From contig JARGSG010000264.1 in the NCBI GenBank assembly GCA_030374805.1, positions 62,001 to 126,000 on the forward strand: a DNA stretch of 64,000 bases. Reading direction: 5' to 3'. The notes under the pieces are model-generated. The model saw only the letters and a program-made list of their open reading frames with translations. It was not told the DNA's origin and made no database searches. This document shows positions 21,141 to 32,529 of the stretch, piece by piece; the first letter of the stretch is position 1, and each line of letters opens with the position of its first letter. A program made the translations under genes and the position numbers. The stretch comes from Gracilaria gracilis. Taxonomy: Eukaryota > Rhodophyta > Florideophyceae > Gracilariales > Gracilariaceae.

Positions 21141-21696
21141 TCGCTCGTAGCTTCTCCGCCCCCGTACGCAAGATGTGGACAAGCGCTTCGCCTCCGGCGG
21201 TCACCCCGACACCCATTTGGTGCGGCAGCAGGTACGATTACTTGTGGATGTCGTGATGCAGAAGCTGCTAACGCTTAGCAGTGAATCTGCGCCTCATAAG
21301 GCCAACCGCTATGGGTCGAAGTTTCGTGGAATTGGCTTTTGGTATACCAAGCAGCGCCCCAGTTGCAAACCATGACGAAGACTCCGGCGGCAGTTTTCCG
21401 GAGATTGCCCGATTGAGGAACTTTGTAACTTCTTCTATGATAGGTCTGTCCGGAGGTTGTCCGCCGGGCATGTGTGACAAGTACATGGGGAGGGTGGGGC
21501 GCATTCCGTCAGGTCCTGGGGATGATTGTGTGGAGAGATGGCGCAATGAACGGTGTACGTGCTCGACTTCAGGCTGCAGTGGAGGCGGTAGGGAGTTCGT
21601 CGGTTTCGGATTGACAGCGATAGATGGGTCGGGATGTAGCTCTTGAGCGAAGTAACGGCCAAAGCAGAGGGTGGGACAGGAGCCGAAGTGGTGCAC
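21127..21696 (-). pseudogene. reverse transcriptase fragment (LINE-like)
   Basis: The minus-strand frame encodes SSPGPDGMRP, FLNRAISGKLPPES, LLGIPKANSTKLRPIAVG and, past two in-frame stops (TAG 21268-21270, TAA 21238-21240), YLLPHQMGVGVTAGGEALVH. These are the early palm/finger motifs of non-LTR-type reverse transcriptases. Both stops fall where Gln codons would fit. The YxDD motif is missing because the fragment ends at the junction with the CNNM pseudogene near 21127-21140. Upstream minus-strand text to about 22000 may be its N-terminal part, but it is too decayed to assign. Confidence 0.68.
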
Positions 21697-22229
21697 GACT
21701 TGCTCCTACATTGAGCTCGGATCTTCGGTTGTCGGGAAGCGAAAAGTTGCGTCGCTAAATGACAATTTTCTATACATTTCAGCTAACTGGTGTGAATTGG
21801 CTCAGATTGTCCTCGACGGCGTCTCCCCACAGTGGGGGTCCCACCGCACTCGATTTGAGATGCTTCTCTCTCATGGCGAACATGATGTTCTTCGACACCA
21901 AGAGACACCGGGACACGTTGTTTCGTCCCGTAACGTCACTAATGGGGACATTACAACTCTCGCGTATTGTACACAAGTGTTCATTCCGGAGCCATCATCA
22001 CCCGGCGCTCCGATATTATGGCGCCTTTCGGAATGCGTATGAGGATTTACCTCACGATTTATGAAAGCGCGACACTTGACGGTACTGGCGGCTGCAAGGC
22101 TATAAATGGGGTATGGGGGGGCGGATGACGCCTGTTTCTCGAGCTGTTTTCGAGGTAACTGCCTTGTTCTGGCAGCTGGGACCTCGTGCCGGGACTTTGG
22201 AAGTTTTTTACATAGTTGAGAACGGCAAT

Positions 22230-24374
22230 ATGCCTTCGAGACACAAGACGAGGCGGAACGCGAGCGTGGTGGAGCATCATAATTCTTCACGCACATCAAC
22301 AAGCCAGATGGCTTTGGCCCGACAGGGCCCTAAGAAGTAGAAGTCGCTGGTTGATTCAGATGCAGATGAAGACATTCACCCTAATTCAAAACTTCAACCC
22401 AGGTACAAGAGGAGAGCAAGCAGAGGTAATCGCCATGTCTCGAGTGAGGACGACTCCTCTTTTGCCCGCATTGGGGCCCTGGGGAAGAGAAGGTTGAGTA
22501 GGGATAACGTCAATAACCTGGGTGAAGATGACTTCTTTATTGACTTTAGACCCGTGAAGAAGAAGGGGTCGAAGGGGGTTAACTCAAAGGATGAAGACGA
22601 TTGGTCTCTTGAAGGACTTGGTGCCGGGAGAAAGACGGATTTGAATTGGGACATCTTTCTTGATACGGACGAGGACGACTGCTCCCTTGGGTACGTTGAA
22701 TCTCGGACTAAGAAGAAGTTGAACTCGGACACCTTTCATGATGCAGAAGAGGACGACTGCTCCCAGACTATGAGGAAGTTGAACTGGGACATCTTTCAGG
22801 ATTCACAGGAGGACGACTTCTACCCTAGTAACGTTAGACCTCGGACTAAGAGGAGGTTGAACAGGCAGAACCTCCACGAGACAGATGTAGACAACTGCCC
22901 AGCGGCTAAGGTTCACCAAGGGCGAAGAACGGGGTTGATCGAAGATGAATCTTTATGTGAGAGAAGAGGTATGAAGCTGGGGAGTAGCGAATGTATGGTG
23001 ATTGAATCGAAGAGGAAGAAAACACGCATGGACTGCGGGAAGGACGATTGGACGTTTCCGCGTAGTTCGCAGACCGTCCAGCTGAAGTGGTATACGTACT
23101 TAAGGGAGCTGCATAGGAACAAACCTGACTTCCTTTGCAGCGACGATGCTAAGTTACTGCCTACATCGCGCACATGGAGGCACAAGCTCAAGTACGAGCC
23201 GTTGCGCCTTACCGTAGAAAACTGCCTTGCTCTGCAGCAGTTGCACACCGTGTATTACAGGGCGAAAGTAATTGAGGATGTCGCATATGGACCCGAAGGT
23301 TTCAGGCGGTTTACTTCAACAGTTTCGCAGTTTCTCCGCATCGCTATAGCGCGCTCTGTTTGTGTAGAAGAGAATGTGTACCGCGCGGATGTTCTTTTCC
23401 GATGTGTAAGTGAGATGTCTCTCGTAGAGGGTTTCACAGATTTGTTGGTTGAATGTCGCTCTCCGCCTGTCGTTTTGAAGAAAGCAAGGCACCTAAAGGA
23501 TGTGTGTCAGGTTGCCTCTAAGTTTATGATAAGCGTATCTGAGAAGTTGGGCCTTCGTCGAGTTCTGCAGCGCCTGAACACTCTCATACGCACTTATCGA
23601 AGCAAACCAGAACAAGATGTCAGTCATTCTCTGCAAAGAGTATCGTTATCAACAATAGGAGAAGGTGTACATGGCGCAATCAATGCATTGTCTGAGAAAA
23701 TGAAGAAGTATGGGACCGAAACCGTTCCTTCGCAGTGCTTGAGCACATGGTCCTCAGCTTTCATAGCGCTTCTTGTCTTTTCCAGCGCTGGACAGAGCCC
23801 AGAAGCGTTGGCCGATATTCGTATTTGCCGCGAACGGTTCGAGGAAGACCTTCGACTCGCCGAGGAAGCGGGATTTATCAGCCTTGCAACGCTCTATGGA
23901 AAGAGAACTCTCCTTGTTGGCCTGCCCTTTGTGGTCCTCCCAGCATTTTGTATTCCTCTCATGCGCTTTCATGCGTTCACTATACTGCCAGTTGTGGAAC
24001 GTACTACGCGAATTATAGAGGGAAACCGTACAGAGAGGCCGCTGCTTTTGAATCTCTGGAATGGGAATCCTCTGCAGTCTTGGAAGATTAGCTACGAGTT
24101 CCGGAAGTTTATCAGGAGTTTGGATTCAGATATGAAGCATTTTTCGATCAGGAGTTTACGTGTTAGTTCATTACTGGTATTCCTGGAAGCTTTCCGAAAT
24201 GGACGACTCTTGCGGAATCGAACTGAAGAACAGTTTCTTGACGCGACGGCACAGCATTTCAACACAAGTACGGAGCAAATGAGACGATATGTGGGATATA
24301 GGGGCTCCGTTGAGCATGAAGCAACTGCACGAGAACTGACTCGTTTCTTTCGCCGTATTTCTGTTACATACTAA
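22230..24374 (+). CDS. Crypton-like tyrosine-recombinase-domain protein, copy 1
   Basis: An ATG at 22230 opens 36 codons, then a TAG (22338-22340) is followed in the same frame by a 626-codon open frame to 24374, so the start is either upstream with a stop or internal near 22494. The N-terminal third is acidic and carries about four diverged ~30-residue repeats built on DLNWDIFxDxxEDDC. A KKKRK-type basic stretch (SKRKKTRMD) lies near codon 250. The C-terminal part resembles a tyrosine recombinase: FSSAGQSPEALADIRI occupies the place of the box I 'GxRxxE' segment, HFSIRSLRVSS the H-x-x-R box, and QMRRYVGY a possible catalytic Tyr. Box I lacks the Arg, so catalysis is doubtful. It is paralogous to 52556-54217. 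The family call is by eye. Confidence 0.45.
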
Positions 24375-24699
24375 CGTGGACAAGAGACTGGGATGGGGTG
24401 AACGAGACGTTCGTCACCACTGTTCCACCCCGTCTCCCTCTCATCCGAGCACCTCTCTCAACAGAGTTTTCACGTATGATGTATACGTTGAGATTTGTGC
24501 CGAGCGTTTAGGTCTCCTTCTTCAGCAGGGAATCTTAAAAGAAGGCCCTGATTTCGTTTCGACTCGTGGTGTGAAATCACGTTCTCCACCCGCATTCACT
24601 TCGAATGCTCTTGAGGAAGCAACAGAGCACATTGCGGTTGTCTCAGTGTTTTCGTCACAGAGTTCATTTGTGCAAACTTAGGAGGTCTCTTTTGTAACA
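24375..24699. other. downstream flank of recombinase copy 1
   Basis: A 101-codon frame (24376-24681) begins within a few bases of the recombinase stop. It contains a hydrophilic, helical central part (VYVEICAERLGLLLQQG). It is unrecognised and could be a remnant. Confidence 0.25.
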
Positions 24700-25290
24700 A
24701 ATGAATCCCCTACTCTGTCATGTACTGGACCAATTGAAAAATCTGAGATCACATCTTAAACATTGTTCACCATCAGCGGGCAACTTTCATTCGAGGCGCA
24801 AGGCATTGAGTATTGCTTTTCTATAATCAGCACACTGGATGAGGGCTTTTCCTTCACCAAGGGTTGTAGTTCAGTTCCTTTCGCGTCATTCAGTATTCAC
24901 AAGGATGGTATCTACCAGATTGAGTGAGAGGCGAAAAAAACGGGTGGTAATTCGGTTGACAAGGTCACCTTAAATTGGACTCTATCTGTTAGTACACCAG
25001 ATCCCCGGAAGACCAAACTGTGCTTGATAATTTGGCCGAGCGACTCGCTAATCTAACGGAAGAAACAGCCCTCTGTGAAGCAATCCGAGATCACCGATGC
25101 CTAACATCATTGATATCTGTGGTGAGCAATGTTGCTGAAATATTTGTTTCTATTACTGATTCCGACATATCCGAGGAGACGCAGCAGTTCGTGGATCAAA
25201 CTCAATTGTATGTGGCGACCAACACAAGTTCGGTTAGCGAGGATCTGGCCAGAACAATTGTTTATCGTCCCAATCAGCCACCGACCTGAC
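24700..25290 (+). pseudogene. remnant of an extracellular Ig-like repeat protein
   Basis: Around 24770-25000 the text reads LSFEAQGIEYCFS...GCSSVPFASFSIHKDGIYQIE...GGNSVDKVTLNWTLSV. This is the pattern of bacterial-Ig-like surface repeats: a Cys-bracketed strand pair, 'DGxYxIxxxAxDxxGN', then a closing W/L-T strand. A TGA interrupts the frame near 24925. A second block, 25020-25289, gives 89 codons of hydrophilic helical text. The protein would be secreted or surface-bound. The rest is not recoverable. Confidence 0.35.
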
Positions 25291-28200
25291 ATTCTACCTC
25301 TTACTGGTACCGCAGAGTCTTTTTGAAAACGAGTCAGCTCTCTTTGCTGCGTTGAGGTAGGCCGAAACGGCGATAGAGATCACTGAGGACATCACGATAG
25401 AAGCATTGGTTAGTGACTCCCTTGTCGAAAAGGTGTCGACTGTTGTCAGCATTTCGCTCGCTGTAGCTTTCAACATTAAACAAGACTGAAAGTCGAGAAG
25501 GAGACTGTCGCAAGAACCATGTTCAAGAAGCCGGCAGGTACCTGCGACATCTTCAAATACGGTGATTACTGCGGTTGAACTACATATTCAGGTTTATTGC
25601 AATGGCGAAAAGGTGCATGAGGTGGTGGGGTTGTCTGAGATACAAAGAAAGGTTTTTCTTTGGGTATAATACCGGACCTAACGTCAAAGCGAGTGGTAGG
25701 AACGATAAGGGTTATTCTAAAAGAATCTCTGACTGCTACGGGGCTCCTGATGGACGTAGAAAATCGGGGTACTCAGTGTCCGATTCTTGAGGTTCCTTGA
25801 GTTGAAACAGGTGAAGTTCCTGCGCAGTGCTTCGACATAACCATGAAGATTGCCACGAGTTCGAGTGACCTCCAGGTAAGAAGATCATGGCTGGGATTAT
25901 TCGCAACGGCAGTTTAGTCTCCGTCACAGACTCCACCATCACCATACTCACAAAGAGCAAAGGGCTTGTCATGGTACCACGAAGGTGAGAACAGCTAGTC
26001 CAGTTGACAGTTGCTCCGGTGTGAGGACCAGAGCCGGCACCCAAACTTGCCACCACCCAAAAAAACAATAGAATGAAAATTTTGAGTGCTACTGCACTCT
26101 TAGCGCTGTGCAACGTGTAATACGCTATCACACTTTAATTGTTTAGACTACCCGGAAGTTCGACTTGAGAAAATTTAACACCCCTGTCAAGAATTACAAC
26201 AATCTTTACGTCACGAACGGTGCCCACAAAGCTCTCGTGATATTTCTGAAACCCGTGTAGACACCAGAACACGCCAACACCGTGTCCAACGTCAGAGTGA
26301 ATAGCATTCACTCAGTCAGATTAAGATAGTCTCAGTTGTAAGCGTGGATATAGGGCTGAGGCAGCCCGGCTAACAGTAAACATTCGACATCGAGTAGAGC
26401 AACATTGAAGTCGCTGTGAGGAGCAAAACTGCGTTTATATTTTATAAAAATGGCAAACAAAATTCAACCAATTCCAACGCCTCCACAACAAACACCACAA
26501 GTACCTACAGCAAACGCATCTAAAACATACTCGTTCGTCGCATCTCTCTTTTAAAACTTGCAAATCCTAAAATTCTGAAACGACTTTTCGTAGATTATTT
26601 TGCAGATTTGAATAGAAATTCTTACCTTCTTTCCCTCTTTGAACCCCATTAAATCAACAATACTCAACAGAAGTTTCTCCGCAAAAACAGTCATGCATGA
26701 GTGCTGCCACATCCAACAGACGATCAATGGTTCAAGCAAATCCTATAAGCCACAAACTACGTGCAACTGCTCTAATTATGAATCTTAAGAAGCAGCGCCG
26801 AACGCTTTACAGCTTGCGAAGACGCTTCGAAGTGCTATCGAGCGCCTAAAAAATTCAAGAGCGACCGGCGAGATCAAAAGCACTTTTCTTAACACTACGA
26901 AAATCACGGAGGGTCTCCGTATGCTTTAAGATTTGAAATTCTCTCTCCGGCCTTCTCGGCGGGTAAAGTGCAGAGCTTTCGAGAGCTCTACCGCGAACAG
27001 TGTCTTAGCGAAGCGTGGGGGAAAAAGAATTGCCTGATTCACGGAAGGGGTTGTCGGAAAGCACGATGGCCTACCTTCGACAGTCTAAGTTAAATGAACT
27101 CTCAAATGCAGTTGTGGTTTATCATATGTGTTGTGCAAAACTGAAGAACACACTCCTTCGGAGGCTATATGACGGACTTAGATATTTTCCGCATGATGCG
27201 TTAGTATAGTATATATGAGCTACACCGCTATTAGCTTGTTGCCTTGCCGAGGTCATTTCCACAGATGTACACGTGGTATGCATCGCTCGAGGCGTCGCCT
27301 AGCGGGTGTTTGTAGCACACGTGTAGCACGGATATTCCGGAGGCATTGCCACCAGCATTGCTGTATTTACTTAGATAATTTCTAGAGTATTTGGCCCGGC
27401 GCACCCACTATCAGGGATGCGCTGAGCTCAGTACTTAGGAGGTTGAGCACCCCACCCTCAAGTAAATCGCCTGTTGCTAAGCAAGGGCGTTCTGGGTTTA
27501 GCTATCACGCCTTCGCGGACTGCTCACCTCCAAGCAGAGTGACACGGGTTTTGTTCACGTATAGTTACCTACCCTTGTGGCGTTCAGAGTATAACCACTT
27601 CAACTGTGTCTCGTTCCGACTCCTCGTCGTATACTCGCCCCTGTATAGGGTTCCCTTTATTCCTCTCTATACTTTTCCCCACTCTCTGTGGCTTTCTCTT
27701 TTTGTCCTGTTCTCAGTGGCCCGTTTCCGACACCTTGTCGTTGGCGTGCCACACTCTTTCGAGGATCTATCTTGTGCCCGTGTGAACACGTGGATCTCTA
27801 CCGACTACCGCTTTGCTTCAACGCTCCCACGCTTGTCGTGACGGTTTGACCCCGGCTTTACACCCGGCTTTGTCGTGTCGTTCCCGGAGTGCTCCGTTCG
27901 CTGTGCTACCTTACTGAGGGGAAGATTCCGAACGTCTTCGTGTTGTTTCGCTTTTCCCGCCAAAGGCGTTGCACTACAAAAACCCTGCGCGGGAGAAGAC
28001 ACACGAAGGTGTTCGGGGCCTTCCTCTATTGAGGGCAGTGCAGCAAGCAGAACCACCTGTGTCGAGTTCACTAGCCGGTTGTAAGACAGGCACTCACCGT
28101 CTCGACGAGCGAACAGGTGTAAAAACCGAGAAGTCGAAAGGACACAGCGACGAAGCTGAGATGATGTCACAGAAGCGGAACGGTGCAAACTATGGTGGGA

Positions 28201-28844
28201 CGCGGACCGCGACTAGCCAGACCGACGACCAGAACCAAAAGAGGCAAAAGGGGCCACACCGGTATGCGGAGAAGCGATACCTGTGCGATACGATCAAAAT
28301 CACCAAAACACACAGGTAGTTAGAGCGTCACACCAACGGTGGACGTGTTGGAAGCTCCACGAGGTGGGTGACTAGTCCTACAAAAGAGGTCGGCTCTACG
28401 TGAAGAGTTTACCGAGTACCAGGGGTTCCTGTGTCAGAGCCGAATACTCGCTTGTTAGCGTTTACTTAACGGGGATGGCCCGAGATCACCAAGTTATATA
28501 CTATGGTCCCGGCCATCCGACTCCAACATCGTGCACTAAATGAAGAAAATTATATCTAGAGATTCCCCTACCAAGGGTGCAATGCACACGCACATGTGTA
28601 TTATCTGTACTCTGCCTGCCAGAGATGCCCAGGTCCAATTTGGATGCCACTAACCCGTACGGAGGGTCCAATACCTCTTCATATAGGGAAACGAGTCCCA
28701 CCATTAGTAATGATCTACATATGACTCGCGAAAACGGCGAAGTACCGCGAATGGCGTTGCTGTACATATCTCCCTCCTGAGGTGAGAGCGCGACATTTCA
28801 GCGTCATCAACGGCGCGACGCCGGCAGCATAAAATCAATCCGCC
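25291..28844. other. long stretch with only decayed or unassigned coding
   Basis: Short frames in several phases give protein-like strings near 25480-25570 (VARTMFKKPAGTCDIF) and 25740-25880, perhaps the decayed continuation of the surface protein. No intact gene follows to 28844. Minus-strand and plus-strand frames of 110-132 codons at 27443-28319 carry no motif I recognise. A T/C-rich promoter-like or LTR-like segment lies at 27540-27740. Confidence 0.3.
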
Positions 28845-30357
28845 ATGAGCGAGACTTCTATTCCCACCGGGAGTAACAGCGCACAACCTGTAAAAGCTAA
28901 CCAACCTTCTTGCGAAGTCTCTCCTCTCGCACAGAGTGCACCTTCATCGAAAAGCGATCTTCTTTCAAATCCTGCGATGCCGAACCCAAATTCTCTGGGA
29001 ATGCTCCCACTTAGGTATTCCAACGGCTTCCAGACAGCGCCGTTGCTGTCTGGTAGCAATTCGAAACAACAAACCGCACCAACTATGGCTCCTCCCGCTA
29101 CTGGCGGTACAGTTACACCGACAACGCCTGCGGCGGTCACGTGGGCGTCGTACGACGAGTTGGTCGCCATCGATCCGCGTGCGGAGCCTGCTCGGTACGG
29201 GAATGCTCCGTGGTTCCCCCTTACTCCATGTGCAGAACGAGGACCTCATTGAGCGGTACGCCGACGGGGACGGGCTTCTCCCTGGCAATCTCCATGTTTG
29301 GGTGACGATGACCTTCGACTGCAGGAACCGTGTGGCCGTGCCGGCCCACGTGTCGATTCACCAACGTGGCGAGAGCAACGCCCAGGCCCAGGTGGGGATG
29401 GTCCGACCCTCGTATCAGCGGTTATACCGAACGCCGTCCGAGTACCCGGTTCCGGGGGAGTACCATTTTGATGTGGCATTCTTCGGCACCCAAGGCGAGA
29501 TGGGTTATGAAGACGGCTTAGCGGAGCTTGCGCCACGTATCTCTGAACGCGGTGGCCCAATTCAGGTCAACCAAGAGTTCTTGTGCTGGGTCTGTCCTCT
29601 CTTGAGAGCTGAGTTCCGGTATCTCTTTTGATTCCCAAGGTCGACATTCCTCCATATGATCCGCTTCGAGAGCTGCGCACGATCCCGATTCGGTTGTATG
29701 AATCCGTATCAGAACGAGGAGGCGGAGCGAATCCGTCCACAGTACATGCGTGGTCGTCACGTTCCTCTACCGAGGTTGTGGTCCCTCTTCGAGGCTTGCC
29801 GAGGTTGCTACATCAAGCTTCCACCGAGCAACACCTACATTGGTAGTAGAATCTGTAGCAATCCGTACTGCGGGTGGTGGTCCGTTGTCGTAACGGAATG
29901 GGTTGCCCGCGCAACGGCATATCTTCTTTTCGAAGTATATCACCAGTATCGATTGTAGTTCCTTCCCCCGCGGGTTTGTTCCGGTATCCGTGATCTGGAT
30001 CTCTCCCTAGTTTTGGGAGGTGCTGGGAGGTACCAGGAGGTACTCTCCTTGTTGAAGGCAATGGAACAGGCCGACTGGAACGTGGTATCCATGCAATGGA
30101 GTCGCCTCCAAAATCGGACTAACCCCTCCGACCGGTCTCCGAAACGTTATACACAGCGAACGGGCAATTATGTCTTCTACGACCCGTGGGAACAATCCTT
30201 CATTAGTGAAGTGCAAGCCATGGCTCTCCGTGATGCGGAGCGAATGGTGCCACCGGGTCATCCGAGGGGATACATCATCGCTGATGGTTATTTCATACGT
30301 ATGAAGACGGGGATCCCATGGTGGAAGATGATCCGCAGGGCGGCGAGGGGAAACTAA
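28845..30357 (+). pseudogene. unclassified broken reading frame, possibly retroelement gag-like
   Basis: The frame 28845-29252 starts with a Ser/Pro/Thr-rich N-terminus. It is joined by a frame change near 29225 to a beta-rich stretch (NLHVWVTMTFDCRN, GEYHFDVAFFGTQGEMG) that ends at a TGA 29629-29631. Related text continues in other phases (IPPYDPLRELRTIPIRLYES; later PPGHPRGYIIADGYFIRMKT to 30357). It looks like one ~500-residue gene with several frameshifts. No enzyme motif is visible. A capsid/gag-type structural protein is possible but unproven. It ends where an E1-family copy begins. Confidence 0.3.
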
Positions 30358-30383
30358 CGGAGCTGAGCCAATGCAACAGCTGG

Positions 30384-32208
30384 GATGATTGTAGAAGGGA
30401 GGGAAGATGAATGGGAGCTCATTGCGACGAGTTTGTTTGATTGAAGGTATGGGCTGTTGGAAGCTGTGGGGAGCTGGTAGCTGTGAAAGGAAAGCGGCGT
30501 ACATTCTAAGGAGTGAGGAAAGATTTAAGTACACGACTGGGCTGTTGTTTTGGTCATAGAAAAAGTGTTCCAGGGGATAATGGGATTTGCATGATTCAGT
30601 TATGGAAAGAAATGGGCAGCAGGGCTGTAGAGGAGGTAGGGTGGAAGAGTGTGTTTATGAGAAGGTATGCAGTGAAGTAAAGCATAGAGAGTAAGAGTTT
30701 ATGGTACCGTTGGTACTTGAGAGGTGGTGCATGGGGGGCTCCAATTGGGTATGGTATGGAACGAAGTCGGGAAAATGTGGAGATTTCTAGGAAAAAATTG
30801 GAAATTGTGCGGAATGGCCGGAAATTGGAGTAGAGATGAATGGGGTACAAATGGTTGTGCAGCGCAAGTAGGTGTGTGGCCGACAGTGCCACGGGTGTGC
30901 GGAGTAGGGAGGAGTGCTGCAACTGTTGCGTTCATCTCGCTGGTGGTTATCTCCCTTATCGTGAACCGCCGTTTATTTCTACGATGTCGAATGGGTACGT
31001 CGAAGACGAGGAGCTAGTGGCTCTGCTTCACCGGACGGAGGTACCAGAGACGCCCCCGGGAAGGAAGGAGGAGGGTGGGGACAAGGTTTGCATGGGGGAG
31101 AAGGAGGGAAATGGGGATGGAGGGGGGGGTGGGGGTGATGGAGGTGGAGGGGATGGAGGACCGGAGAAGAGGTTTGCGGCGGAGATGAAGGAGCTGTTGA
31201 GTAGGCTTGAAGGAGATCTGAAGGAGCATTTGGACGACTGGCTTTCTGAGATGGTGGGTGAGATGGGAGGGGTGGTGCTGAGTTTATCGGAGATTGGGGT
31301 GCCAATGGATTTGATTTCGACGACTCGGAAAAGGAAGAAGTTGGCTGGAGTTGGGACTGGAAGGCATGTGAGTGAGATGGTAGAGTGCGTTGGGAGGGAG
31401 ATGGTGTAGCTGAGAAGGGAGAATATGGGGCTGAGGGATCGTGTGGAGGTGTTGGAGGCGCAAGTGGGACAGGTGGAGAAGGCGTGCCAATTGTCGTTGG
31501 CGGTGAAGGAGCTGGTGAGGGAAGGAGGCGTTGGGAGGGAGGAGGGAAGAGAGAAAGGGTCACCGGTGAGGCCAGGCTCTCGTGGTGGACGTGGGTGTGT
31601 GAGGGGGAGGAGTGGAGAAGGGAATGGAGGGGAGGTTGGGGGAAGTCGGCTGAGGAAGAGGCGAAAGGGTGAGGTGATAGTGGACGAGGATGGGAAAGTG
31701 TGTGTGCCGCGACAGCTGCCGGGTGGAGCGCCACTAGTTGGGTTTGGTAGTGCGGCGGCGGCTGTGCGAACGGCGGAGCGCATAATAGAGGAGCAGGAGG
31801 AGAAGAGGCTGGGAGTGGTTGGGAGCCGGTTTGGGGCTAGAACGATGTACGAGAATGGAGAGAGGGTTCCGTTGGAGTTCTTCAACTTGAAATTTAGGGA
31901 AACTGAGACTCAGGATCCGAATGCAGGGTTGGAATGAGGGAGCGCTAGTGGTTGGTTCGTAATTTTTTAGATTGCTTTTGACGAGTGTGGGGAATGTAAA
32001 GTTACGAGCGGTGGCAGAGGAACTGCAAACTAGCATTCAACTCCAGTAGGTGAAGTTCGAACTGCACTGAACGGAAACGTAATTTCCAAAAAAATTTTTT
32101 TTTTGCCTTGCCAACTAGCGCCAACTGCAAAAATGCTAGTTTTTTCGCACTTTTATTTTCACAACTAGCGATCTAGCATACTAAACTAGCATTCCGAGAA
32201 CACCGACG
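30384..32208 (+). mobile_element. E1-family copy B (right part of the element)
   Basis: Colinear with 11150-12963. It begins inside the first ~15 codons of the E1 oxidoreductase gene (minus strand, MSSHSSSLPSTIIP), passes through the accessory gene, and ends with the same right terminus (...GAGAACACCGACG at 32208). The left part of E1, including transposase and hairpins, is missing. The left breakpoint joins unrelated coding sequence. Confidence 0.8.
30840..31937 (+). CDS. E1-family accessory protein, best copy, one in-frame TAG
   Basis: A single frame of 365 codons, interrupted only by TAG 31407-31409 (AAG in copy A). Near residues 25-40 there is a Cys cluster, EECCNCCVHLAGGY, that could bind metal. 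A Gly/Asp run follows, then acidic helices (EMKELLSRLEGDLKEHLDDW). A leucine-zipper-like segment (RRENMGLRDRVEVLEAQV) starts near residue 190. After it come a basic RLRKRRKG motif and the conserved tail FFNLKFRETETQDPN. I do not recognise a family. The zipper plus basic patch suggest a DNA-binding dimer, and its place next to the element end suggests a transposition co-factor. Both are inference. Confidence 0.5.
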
Positions 32209-32529
32209 CGTTAAGACGGGCACGTATCCTTACGCAAAAGGGATCCCCGAACTGTTCTCGGATCAGTTCCTCTGGGGCAATCGGTACAATGGTCCCCGGT
32301 AGGGGTGTCTCAGTAGGGGCCTCGTTTGACGCGAGTAGTTCGTCGATGTCAGCATCCATTTCCCAGTCTTCTGGCCAGTCGTCCTCGAAGCCCATTACCC
32401 GGTCACCCGGGTCCATCCCATCTACGATGAAGTAAGGGATCTCGTCATTCTCGGTGGCGAGGGCTTCCCCACTTGTGGGCAATCGCGACAGCGCGTCTGC
32501 TTGAATGTTCTGCGCTCCCTTCTTGTATA
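32209..32529 (-). pseudogene. Ty3/gypsy pol fragment (RNase H end to integrase start)
   Basis: The minus-strand text reads KGAQNIQADALSRLPTSG, the typical 'GxxNxxADALSR' end of the gypsy RNase H domain, and then an acidic linker with QFGDPFCVRIRARLN, as found before the integrase zinc finger. It is cut at both sides by E1-family ends (32208 and 32530). It is a remnant of a retroelement into which the copies inserted. Confidence 0.72.
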
